This document shows positions 1 to 8,726 of a stretch of DNA of 64,000 bases, one piece after another. This stretch comes from Leishmania mexicana MHOM/GT/2001/U1103 (Eukaryota; Euglenozoa; Kinetoplastea; Trypanosomatida; Trypanosomatidae). The notes below the pieces were generated by a model. The model had not been told where the DNA came from. It did not search any database and saw only the letters and a program-made list of their open reading frames with translations. The position numbers were made by a program, and so were the translations under genes. The DNA is taken from assembly GCF_000234665.1 (NCBI RefSeq), contig NC_018334.1, positions 1,116,001 through 1,180,000 on the forward strand, given 5' to 3'. Positions within the stretch are counted from its first letter, which is position 1. Each line of letters begins with the position of its first letter.

Positions 1-250
1 TCGTGATGCCCTTCTCATTCGTGTTGATCTTCACAAACTTGGGCACCTCTGTCGGCTTCTTCGGGGGCTCAAACTCTGGCTGCGCGACGTTCAGGTTTTG
101 CTGCCGGCCCTGCGGCACCGCCCTTAGCTGCGGCGGCACACCAGGGAGTGGAGGCCACTGGAAGCGGTACTGCGTGAGCTGAAACAGCCCCGACATGACG
201 CCAAGAGTGCAGGCGCCACGAGTGAGAGAGGACGAGATGACGCGGCGCAT
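1..250 (-). CDS. 5' part of a probable mitochondrial protein, unknown function
   Basis: An open frame runs leftward from an ATG at 250 to the window edge with no stop, so only the first 83 codons are visible and the gene is partial. The N-terminus begins MRRVISSSLTRGACTLGV: Arg at 2, 3 and 11, many Ser/Thr and no acidic residue. This is the usual look of a cleavable mitochondrial presequence. A second in-frame ATG at 196 would remove it. The following stretch (FQLTQYRFQWPPLPGVPPQL, then a Pro/Lys-rich segment ending near VPKFVKINTNEKG) reads as ordinary protein with GC-rich third positions. A CGCCGCAG acceptor at 264-265 lies 14 bases before the ATG, with a pyrimidine tract (transcribed strand) further upstream at about 336-410. 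I do not recognise the family. The mitochondrial location is inferred from the presequence alone. Confidence 0.65.
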   Translation of the reverse strand, partial: MRRVISSSLTRGACTLGVMSGLFQLTQYRFQWPPLPGVPPQLRAVPQGRQQNLNVAQPEFEPPKKPTEVPKFVKINTNEKGIT

Positions 251-691
251 GATTGCAGAAGTGCTGCGGCGACAGGTATGTGGGGTATGGTGGGTCTCCG
301 TTGGGGGCCTGGCGGACTCGGCGGCGACGGGGCGACTTCACAGAGGGAGAGCGGTGCGAGAAGAGGTTCAGGAGCAAGCGGAGAGCGAGAATGGATAATG
401 CACATGTGCGCACGTGGTGGTGGAGCCCGCGTGCTGTCTGGTGTTCCGAGCGTCGTTCGATCAGACGCCGCGCGGGCCGACAACCAACCGCGCAGCAGCG
501 TCGGACCCGTGTCGGAGCCACGTCGTATGGCACCGCATTCTTCTCCGTTAGGGTTTCGCCGCTGCAGGCTCAATCGGTATCCACAGCGCCTCCACCGCAG
601 CCACAGAGACACATCCGTTACAATGGGAAGGTACACGATGTCATTATTTCGCAGATATCCGTTTCTGCTTGTCTCATCTCTGCCAGGGAAT

Positions 692-1105
692 ATGAGTTTC
701 GTTCAGCTCTACTCACTGGCCCACCACAGGCCAGCGCATTGGATGGTGCGATGGCAGCCATAGACACGGCCTACACACATGCGCCGACTCAGTTATCTGA
801 GCCCGGGTCTTGCCTCGAAGTCAACGCACCCGCTTCCCAACAGCCGCTCCCACTGCGCCGGTCTCCACCCCTGGCGCATCCCCCTCGAGGTGACGCTCCG
901 GCTCCGCACACCAATACTCAAGGCGAGGGCAGGGTGTGTGGGGTGCACTCGAGCTCGCCTGTCACTTCGCCCACCATATAAAAAAAATACAAGCGTGTTC
1001 ACCGTCGCAGGTCTCTCCGATATCACGTCAGCCAGGACCTCATCGACAACATCAGCAGGGATATATCGCTCTGCGCTCCCCTGCTGGTAGGTGCTGGGCG
1101 CTGCG
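692..1105 (+). repeat. SIDER-like degenerate retroposon, copy 1
   Basis: This block repeats at 5357-5770 in the same orientation. Positions 692-913 match 5357-5578 over 222 bases with two differences. The remainder is only loosely similar but keeps a shared end (ctcccctgctggtaggtgct). A more distant relative occurs at 23922-24459, sharing the ggtgcg(a/g)tggcagc start and ctccggctccgcacacca core. Size, repetition and a spacer position fit Leishmania short interspersed degenerate retroposons. The copy lies 3' of the phosphatase gene, where such elements often sit in 3'UTRs and lower transcript stability. Family membership is inferred from internal similarity only. Confidence 0.6.
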
Positions 1106-1207
1106 ATACGACGCACGGAGGTGTCTCCCCGTGATTACGGGCGAAAAGCAGGAGAAAGGGAAGCGAAAAAGGAAGCGGAGAAGAGGCTGAGGCAGCCTCA
1201 GCACACC

Positions 1208-1280
1208 GACATATATATGTAGACAGATATACCTATATATATATACACTTGTATACATATCGGTATGTCTGCATATATAT
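1208..1280. repeat. (TA)-rich palindromic tract
   Basis: Alternating ATATAT runs separated by short GTAGACAGATATACC-type segments can fold on themselves. It is one of about eight similar tracts in spacers of this window. Confidence 0.6.
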
Positions 1281-2249
1281 CCGTAACCTGCGGGGCGGGC
1301 GAGGGGAGGGGGGGGCGATCGGGAATATCGATGGGGGCAGAGGGTAAACGAACAGGGAGCGCTCCACAAGCGGAGGAGGCGTGACAAAAGAAAATGAGCC
1401 GGATGGAGGGAGGTGATCACCTCAGCGGAACACGAGGAGGAGTACGGGTCTGTGCGCGAGTTTCAGAAGCGGCGCCGATAACAACTTGAAGTAACCTTAG
1501 CCTGCGGCCGTCGCGTGAGCTCAGCCCTGAAGGTTCGGCACGCATTCTGGCACCGGTGGTAGCGGCGGTTGGGGGTGAGGAGGGGAGGTGGAGCTAAACT
1601 AACGGATAGGCGGAACAGGACCTGGTGAGCGTTTGATGCAGTCATCCGTGAAACGTGAGGCCCATCAGAATCCCGACATTTCAAACGGAAGCAAGACGAA
1701 AACACACAAAAGAGAACAGGCAGCAGAAGCAAGTACAGCACAGGTCAAGTGCGGCCTGAACTCCCTGTGGCATGGCAAGGGACAAGGGGGTAGAGACGCG
1801 GCACGGTAAAGAGGACGCGGCACTACAGGGAAGGAGAGCGATGAACAATGAACGCCGCGCAGACCAACCCACTCCTTTGCGTGCGCTCTCAAGCCTTACT
1901 CGCAGAGTGGAGAACCCGTAGTGGCTGGCGAAGGATGGCAGCTTAAAGCGGTATTCCTCCGTCTTCAAGAGGCCTGCATAGAGCTCAGATTCACATGGTG
2001 TATGACCCACCCATCGCAGAGGTACGCCAAGCTCTAGTATCGGCTGCACGGCAGATTACTGTTCGACGAACGCCTCTTCTGCGTTCCTCTCCCGGGGGTT
2101 TCCGGGCGCCGTGTGAGCCGTAGTGCTCTACGACCACGACGGCACCAACGAGGACAACGTGAGAGACCGCCCCAGCACCATAAATAGGAAAATACGCTAG
2201 AGACCCCCTCCTGATGAAAGGACGTACGGCACCTTCTGTTGCCACCCAC

Positions 2250-3344
2250 TCATGATGGCAAGAAGCAGGCGAGAGACTCGGCAACGTATTTTGGCACCAG
2301 AGTTGTCTTGCCTTGCTTCTCTGCCTCCTCCACATCCGTCAACCCTTCGACGCCGCTCAGCACGAGCATGCTCTGGCATCCGGCCGCATTGCCAAACACC
2401 ACGTCCGTGGTTAGCCGGTCACCGATCATGATGCACTCCTCTCGCGGATTCGTGATACCCTCGGCCTCGAACAATATATCCGCCATGTCCTTGTGAGGCT
2501 TCCCACACACGGCGTCCGGCCGCTTTCCGACAGCGGTGCACAGAGCGTTCACCATGGACCCAGCGCCTGGGATCATGGCGGCATCGCGACCGACCGGCAG
2601 CTGAGGGTCCTCGTTCGTGGCTAGGAACAATGGCGGCGTGTACGACTCTTCGCGCAGGTCCTGAGGTGGACCTTGCAGAACAAGTGACCCGTACGCCAGC
2701 TTGAGCATATTGAAATGCTTGTCGAGCCCAACGACGACAGCAGCGGCGTTCAGGTCGGAGAGCGAAATCTTCTCCGTGTTGTTCGCGTCGGCCTGCACCA
2801 TGCGGCATGCTTTGCCATTGCACACCACCAGGCGCTTCCGCGGCGGCGGCAGGGACGGAACGCGCCACGCGCTGCCAAGCGCATCCGTGTCGTATCCTCC
2901 AGCACGCTCTGCATCGTGCAGCTCCACGCCGTAAGTGATGAACCCCGGGGCAAGTACCTGCTGCAGCTCGTCATGCAGCCCCTGCTCACCAATCACGAAC
3001 ACATTCCCGTGCACTAGAGGCTCCTCGCCAGGCACGTCTGGCTTACCCAGCAGCTGCTTCAGCCGCAGCGCCGCAGTGTACGCGCTGTTGTAGCACTCTT
3101 TCACTGTCACGCCCTCGATTCCCTTAGCCTTGAGGCTCTGCATCAGCTGCTCGCGAGATAGCGACGCGTTGTTCGAGAGAAAGCGGATTCGCTTGCCTTG
3201 GCCGCGCAGGTACTGCAGCGTCTCTGGTACACGGTCGATCACGTGCCCGCCGCACCAGATGACGCCGTCAATATCGAGCAGCACGTACTTCAGAGGCGAG
3301 GATACCAGTTGCGCAGCTAGCGCTGCTGTCATTCGCTCTGGCAT
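2250..3344 (-). CDS. 4-nitrophenylphosphatase / phosphoglycolate phosphatase-like HAD hydrolase
   Basis: A 364-residue HAD-superfamily phosphatase. Motif I is YVLLDIDGVIWCGG (nucleophile Asp followed by the acid/base Asp), motif II is RFLSNNAS, the motif III lysine lies in VCGKPHKDMADI, and motif IV is IMIGDRLTTDVVFGNAAGC. The C2-type cap lies between motifs II and III. This set and order matches the eukaryotic PGP/PNPP group, which hydrolyses small phosphomonoesters such as 2-phosphoglycolate. The true substrate cannot be read from sequence. A charged insertion in the cap region, around VPSLPPPRKRLVVCNGK, makes it somewhat longer than typical members. I chose the ATG at 3344 because a TTTTCAG acceptor lies two bases upstream and a pyrimidine tract ending CGACAG about 35 bases further back. 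The ATG at 3332 is also possible. The frame extends further upstream, but that part looks like a pyrimidine-rich leader. A ruined copy lies just upstream at about 3770-4890. Confidence 0.9.
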   Translation of the reverse strand: MPERMTAALAAQLVSSPLKYVLLDIDGVIWCGGHVIDRVPETLQYLRGQGKRIRFLSNNASLSREQLMQSLKAKGIEGVTVKECYNSAYTAALRLKQLLGKPDVPGEEPLVHGNVFVIGEQGLHDELQQVLAPGFITYGVELHDAERAGGYDTDALGSAWRVPSLPPPRKRLVVCNGKACRMVQADANNTEKISLSDLNAAAVVVGLDKHFNMLKLAYGSLVLQGPPQDLREESYTPPLFLATNEDPQLPVGRDAAMIPGAGSMVNALCTAVGKRPDAVCGKPHKDMADILFEAEGITNPREECIMIGDRLTTDVVFGNAAGCQSMLVLSGVEGLTDVEEAEKQGKTTLVPKYVAESLACFLPS

Positions 3345-3769
3345 CGCTGAAAAGTCTTGTCGCGGCACGTTATTTCTGTCGGTGTATGGGGACCCGGAGC
3401 AGTGATGGGGAAGGAGAGGTGTTGACGAAAGAGGCAGGAATGGAGACAGCACTCCTGGACGGCGGCACAGGGCTGAGTTGCCGGCTTCATGTCAAAGGCG
3501 TTTGCAGGCAGAGCTGCGGCGATGCTGTCGAGTTTCGGACACCGGTGGGTCCGGCGCATGCAGGACATACCACTGACACCGGAGGAGACATATGTGCACC
3601 GGCGAGAGGAAAAAGGGCAGCAACATGGCTTTGTCGTTTCCTTTTGGTTCTGTGGCTTACATTGGTTTCGTGTTCGCTCGCCAGAGGTGTGATCACGAAC
3701 TCGATGCGCCACAGCTGCTAGAGAGCGTAGTGGGCCGTAGGCGGATGGAGGAGGCGGGGGGGGGAGGGG

Positions 3770-4890
3770 CAGTGTGGCAGAGGACCACGCTCGCTGCCTC
3801 GTCGTACGTGTCCGTTCGTGTCCGACAGCTCAAGAAAGTCAGCGAGCGAATCGAGCCCACAGTCCGGTACGCCGTCCAACTTGCGGATTTCCAGTGGCTC
3901 CAGGCTAGCCAGCTTGTGTGCAAAACCCAACACCAACGCTGAGCGAGCACCAATGCCGTTGCAGACCTGGATGTCCGCTACGAGGCAGTCCCCCCCCCCA
4001 CCACCACCGCATTAGCGCCTGCTGTGAGAAAGGGCCCTGCAGTCCTGCGCCCCCTTCTCAATCAGCAGGTGGCACATGGTTGATCTAGGCCCTTCCCGCA
4101 GCATGCCTGGCTAGCAACCCAGCGCTTTCACACACAGCCGCGACGATAGCAGCAGAGAAGGGAGGTAGAGCTATCTGCTGTCCTGCCGGGTGGCGGTTGA
4201 TGGCGGCGGACGCAGCCTTCGTGGTGAGCCACTGAGCTACCACGCTTGCCAGCTCCCTTATGTGTATGGTGTAGCCCACTCCGATGACGGCTATAGGGCT
4301 CAGTATTGTCAGAGGCACCTTTCTTTGGCTTCCAGCATCCTGTGAGGAAGCGAGAATGAGTTCTGTTAGTACGCTCGCCATCATATCGCGTTAGTAAGGC
4401 ATTGGGAGCCTCTCAGAGCCATACACCGGGGCCCAGCTCGCGAGTACACCATTCAATTCGTCCTGCAGGCCGACAGATCCGAGAAGAAAGGCATTACCAG
4501 GCGCATGCTTGTCCTTGGAGCGGACAGCCTGTTCCTCACATACACACAGCGCACTGTGGACGCCGAGAGACGCCAAACGGAGCGCTGAGGTCAGTGCGAG
4601 TCAGCAGCGCTGTGTTTGTAAGGACAAAAAAGTGTGCTTCCAACTGAAGCGCAGGTTTTCGAGGGCCTCCGGAATGTGCGTGATGAGTGTCTTTACCACA
4701 GCAGACACCTCCACCGAGGTCTTGCGAGAAGTTGCCGATGGGGTCCATCGAACTCCCGCGCTTGAATCCGTGCTGGGAAAGAAGACGCACTGCTGTGAGA
4801 CAGGTCAAACCCTGACTCGGCCATTGCTGCATGCGGCTTTTGCTTGTGCCTTTTCGTGTTGTGACACAGAGTCCGAAGTAACATGATGTA
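3770..4890 (-). pseudogene. decayed second copy of the HAD 4-nitrophenylphosphatase
   Basis: Fragments aligning in order with the intact neighbour are scattered over minus-strand frames. At about 4640-4700, LITHIPEALENLR matches VIDRVPETLQYLR. In another frame FFVLTNTALLTRTDL matches RFLSNNASLSREQL. At about 4411-4500, GNAFLLGSVGLQDELNGVL matches GNVFVIGEQGLHDELQQVL. At 4085-4310, VIGVGYTIHIREL matches VVVGLDKHFNMLKL, and AAIVAAVCESAG matches SMVNALCTAVG. At 3825-3995, VVVGGDCLVADIQVCNGIGA matches motif IV, followed by DSLADFL matching ESLACFL. At least one frameshift and several in-frame stops separate the pieces, and I cannot find the motif I DxDG. The span is close to that of a full gene, so this is a whole tandem copy lost by point decay. 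Divergence suggests an old duplication or a distinct paralogue. The exact ends are uncertain. Confidence 0.75.
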
Positions 4891-5356
4891 CAGAGGGATG
4901 CGTGAGGACACAGAGGTCCAGGCAGAGGTCCACGCACCGCCTTTGCACCGAAGGAAAACCCCCAAAAGTCTCACACACCTCCGCCTGTGCAAACGGTTCT
5001 CCTCATGTATGCGCCATCTCTCTCCACACACACACACACAAAACGGCATCGAATTGAATGAGCTCATTGGTTCCAGCGGCGATGAGGCTGCGACGCAGCG
5101 TCGCACTCACGAAAAACGCGACTGCGGACACGCTTCGCTCAAAGCGGGGGTTTACATTGACGTTCGCGTGTGTTTTGTTGTTCTCCCGCACCGCTGCCTT
5201 TCGAGCCCCCTCCCCCTCCGCCTCCCCTCAGCGATGACGAGCTCGCAGAGCGTGCCAACGTGAACATAACAGGAGCCAGCTAGGATAACACCGGAAAGGC
5301 AGCCGGGCAGACACGGAAAAGATAGATCTGGTGAAGTATCTAGTACGCCATAGAGC

Positions 5357-5770
5357 ATGAGTTTCGTTCAGCTCTACTCACTGGCCCACCACAGGCCAGC
5401 GCATTGGATGGTGCGATGGCAGCCATAGACACGGCCTACACACATGCGCCGACTCAGTTATCTGAGCCCGGGTCCTGCCTCGAAGTCAACGCACCCGCTT
5501 CCCAACAGCCGCTCCCTCTGCGCCGGTCTCCACCCCTGGCGCATCCCCCTCGAGGTGACGCTCCGGCTCCGCACACCAGTACGCAGTTTGAAGGCCTGGC
5601 AGGAGACATCTGAGTCATGTCGGCGCGTTGCCCCTCATACGACTGGTAAGAGCGTGCGCGCGCATCCAGGTCGCCTCGACACAGCACCATGCAGGACCTG
5701 ACAACCGACATCCGTTGTGATACATGGCACTGAACTCCCCTGCTGGTAGGTGCTGGGCCCTGCGACCACC
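5357..5770 (+). repeat. SIDER-like degenerate retroposon, copy 2
   Basis: Direct repeat of 692-1105. The first 222 bases (5357-5578) differ from copy 1 at two positions. After the shared gctccgcacacca the copies diverge, although both end with ctcccctgctggtaggtgct. Beyond 5766 this copy continues with ccaccagaggtgcctcagta, which resembles the end of the 23922-24459 copy, so the element may reach about 5800. It lies 5' of the decayed phosphatase and 3' of the gene at 8019-8726. Confidence 0.6.
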
Positions 5771-6116
5771 AGAGGTGCCTCAGTACTGAGAGGGATAAGA
5801 GGTGGGAGGGGCCAAAGGACCACGATGACCGTCGGTGGGGCAACTATATTGACAGCCAAGAGCCGAACGAGAAATTGTGACGTTGCGCCTGCCGGCATCG
5901 TGACGGAGAAGGGCATCGAAGGAGGCCACAAGTCACACCCCGGAGCGTGTATATCAATTCAAGCGAAAAAGTACTGAAGACGAGCAGGAGTGGAAACCGC
6001 ACATGTGTATGCACACGGGCGGCAGTCCGTTTGCGCACATCTGCGCACGTGATCGTGTCTTGTCCCTGAAAGAACATGCGCCGATATGAGCGGTGAGAGT
6101 AACATGTCGACCAGGT

Positions 6117-6136
6117 TCACCCCCTCGCGGGGGTGA
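6117..6136. other. GC-rich hairpin with four-base loop
   Basis: The bases tcaccccc (6117-6124) and gggggtga (6129-6136) are perfect reverse complements around a tcgc loop. It lies in a non-coding spacer and its role is unknown. Confidence 0.5.
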
Positions 6137-8018
6137 GCCACGATAACTGCACGCCAGAGCAGCGTTGAGCGAGTCAGTAGGGAAGAAGGCGAGATCCAAA
6201 AGAAAATTGGACAGCTGAGAGACAGTGCAACACATGTGCTCACCACGGGGAGTCATGACACGCTTCGGGTCTCCAAGTATGCTGCAGAAGGTGGGCACTA
6301 ATGGAGCGAGAAGGTATGGTGCACTGCCCGAGTGCTCCGCTGCGTTGTAGCAGAAGTGTGCCCGAGTGGTGCATGAGAATGCTGGACCACATCGACAGGT
6401 TGTGGGCCTCCCTCAGCACAGGAAGAAGTTCGTAAGCTGATCTGTAGCCATTTATCGGAGAGGTGAGAGAAACCGAGAATAGCGCAGGGCCCGTGGGCTT
6501 CGAGGTCGAATGATACCTCCAAAATGCACAACGCACGAAACCAAACAATCCACGGAGGTATTACGGAAGTCCGTCTCTGAAGGACTTGTTGCAGGTGTGT
6601 GTGCGTGTGATGTGATCGCGTGTCTTTTGTAACCCACGCGAAGGGATCAAAGGGAATCGGTGAGCGAGGGAGCGGCAGAGAGAGAGAGAGAGACAGTCGA
6701 AAACACAAACCGCTTTCTTATGTTTGTTTTGGGGGTGCTTCAGCTGCCCATTCTGGAAACAAACACAAGTAAACTAAAATACACGCGCGCACACACGAAC
6801 AACCACAGCTCACATACCTCCGTCGCACGCTGGCGAAGCGTCCTGCCACGGAGTAGGGACCATGGGTCTAGCGGGATCTTCTTGTCTTCCGCGGCATACG
6901 TGGTGCGATACCGGCACCAGACGAACTCGTGGTTGGCTGCATGCCTTGATCCAAAACGGGCCTCGTGCAGGGCCCTGCTGGCCTGCGTCGATTCAAATGG
7001 AAGAAAAATGCAAAAGGCGCTTGGGTGGAGGCCACGCAAAAAAAAACGAGGAGGAAAAAATGTGCGACGCTGCAGGCACCCCACCCCACTTCCGAGCACA
7101 TGAGCGGGGAGAAGGGATAGCAAAGACAAAGGACCACGCGAGCGCAAAAGGCATGAGGGAACGCGCGCAGAGAGAGAGCCCCTACATCGCAGAGAGAAGA
7201 TAATCAGGAGGCAAAGTGAGGGCAAGGGGCAAAGGTACATCAATGGCGCAACAGAGATACACATACACACACACACACATATACAGCTCAACACATGCGC
7301 GCAGACGCATACAGGACATGTGAACAACCAACCCATCAGCCTGGTAAGCCATGCTGCCACGCCGTGCGAGAATAATAGTGAGATGTAAGGGCAGGAGGAG
7401 GGGGAGGGGGGAGAATCAGAGCAGAGAGAAAACAAAAAAAGATGCGCAGGCACAGCAGCCACGACGATGTCGGACAGAAAATATACCAATCGGCATGACG
7501 GGGACCTATGTCGTGCCTATGCCATCGTGGAAGCGATCGCGAACGGAAAACTCTCTCAAGGTGCTGTGGCACGTTGTACCACAGTTGAACGGAAGTTAAA
7601 GTACATACCGCACGCCAGGAGGGGGGAGGGCTCATCGAAGGTAACGACCGATATCAACGTGGGCACGCAACAGTAAACAACTGCGGTATCAGCATCGACA
7701 CCCTGCTCTTCTTCAGTGGATCTTCGGAGATCCCTCACAAGCGCGATGCCCTGAGAAGGCATCGCCGGCTCAGGGCTAGTCAAACGGAGGAATGATATAC
7801 GAGGAAGAGAGAGCGGGGTAGCAACAGCGAAGTGAAGGAGATTCACCGCACTCACACGGACGCAGGCAGACGCACTACGACAGAGTGAGGGGGAGGGGGG
7901 AGAGACATCGACTGAACTCTCGAGAGGGCTGCAATAACGCAAACGAAAACTGAAAGAAGCACACAGAGAGGAGCGCCACCAGAAGCCTACGAGAGGGCTG
8001 CGCTCAAGCGCTCGGCAC

Positions 8019-8726
8019 TTAAAAGGGGTTGTGGTAGTACTGGGCCGCACCGTACACGGCGCTTGAGGTTTGATGTCGATAGAACTCAAATTTGCGCGCT
8101 GGTTTCGCCCCCGTCAGGCTCGGCATCTGGTGATTTGATGCAGCGGCGGCAGTGATACCGGCTTCATTTCCGGCAAGTGCTTGCTGCTGGTCACACTCCA
8201 CGATCACGTATCCGCCGCGCTCCAGATCTTCTGGAAACGCGGGTACCTCCGTGTGTTGCAAATTTTCGGGAGCAAGAGGAGGCTCGGTCGATCTTGGGTG
8301 CCGTCTAGAAGACGATGTCACCGCCCCTTCTCCAGGGACGCTCCCCCTCTGGTTACCGCTGCTATCTAACGGCTTTGGGACACCAGCGGGTGCTCCAGGA
8401 GCCGAGTTAAGAACATCCACCCGCACGAGTTCGCCTTCGTAATCCCGCAGAATGTTGAAGTCTTTGATGATTGCGTTTCCGAGCGCTGGACCGCCGTTGC
8501 TAGCATCTGTCTCTAGCGGGATCGCCTCTGGAATGTGAGGGCGACTCTCTTGATGGTGGGCGTGCGATGCCTCCGTGGATGGCCGCAGCTCAGATTCTCC
8601 TCCTTCCGCCACAGCGGCACGTCGTTGGCGGCGGGCTGCGAAACACAGAAAGGCGCCGAGTCCGCCTAAAATAGTGACGACCAAGACCAACGTGAGAACA
8701 AGGGTGAAGCTGTTACTATAGAGCAT
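8019..8726 (-). CDS. single-pass membrane protein, unknown function
   Basis: A 235-residue protein. Residues about 5-30 (FTLVLTLVLVVTILGGLGAF onward) form one hydrophobic helix, followed at once by a basic stop (ARRQRR). This suggests a signal anchor with the remaining 200 residues in the cytosol. That part is hydrophilic and Pro/Ser-rich, so probably mostly disordered, with two more ordered-looking stretches: IIKDFNILRDYEGELVRVDV in the middle and an aromatic tail ending YGAAQYYHNPF. The tail carries several Tyr residues that could be sorting or docking signals, which is inference only. Codon use is GC-rich at third positions, as in neighbouring genes. AG dinucleotides lie immediately before the ATG (8727-8730), so the leader exon could join almost at the start codon. 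No known family recognised. Confidence 0.75.
   Translation of the reverse strand: MLYSNSFTLVLTLVLVVTILGGLGAFLCFAARRQRRAAVAEGGESELRPSTEASHAHHQESRPHIPEAIPLETDASNGGPALGNAIIKDFNILRDYEGELVRVDVLNSAPGAPAGVPKPLDSSGNQRGSVPGEGAVTSSSRRHPRSTEPPLAPENLQHTEVPAFPEDLERGGYVIVECDQQQALAGNEAGITAAAASNHQMPSLTGAKPARKFEFYRHQTSSAVYGAAQYYHNPF

Larger units (their letters stand above)
251..2249. other. spacer between the partial gene and the phosphatase gene
   Basis: Besides the SIDER-like copy at 692-1105, this spacer contains a (TA)-rich, partly palindromic tract at about 1208-1280 and purine-rich plus strand at 1290-1450. It should include the 3'UTR of the phosphatase gene and the 5' region of the partial gene. Open frames here look like shadows of repeat or UTR sequence and none resembles a known protein. 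Confidence 0.6.
4891..8018. other. long spacer between the membrane-protein gene and the pseudogene
   Basis: Contents seen: (CA)n at about 5026-5040, the SIDER-like copy at 5357-5770, a GC hairpin at 6117-6136, and (GA)n at 6675-6692. At about 6935-6985 there is a segment resembling the core of the 56-kb/59-kb repeat (tgcatgcc(t/g)tggatccaaa). A (CA)n tract at 7260-7282 and purine-rich plus strand at 7390-7430 follow. Open frames are short, overlap on several frames and resemble no family I know. Confidence 0.55.

Noticed and set aside
69..636. Two minus frames near the left edge
   Set aside because: They are shadows in other frames of the partial gene at 1-250, whose own frame has the presequence.
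253..981. Plus-strand frame of 242 codons
   Set aside because: It is antisense to the cluster and reads through the SIDER-like copy, with no coding character.
7467..7676. Plus-strand 69-codon frame, protein-like in its first 45 codons
   Set aside because: Antisense to the cluster, no acceptor tract before it and no recognised motif.
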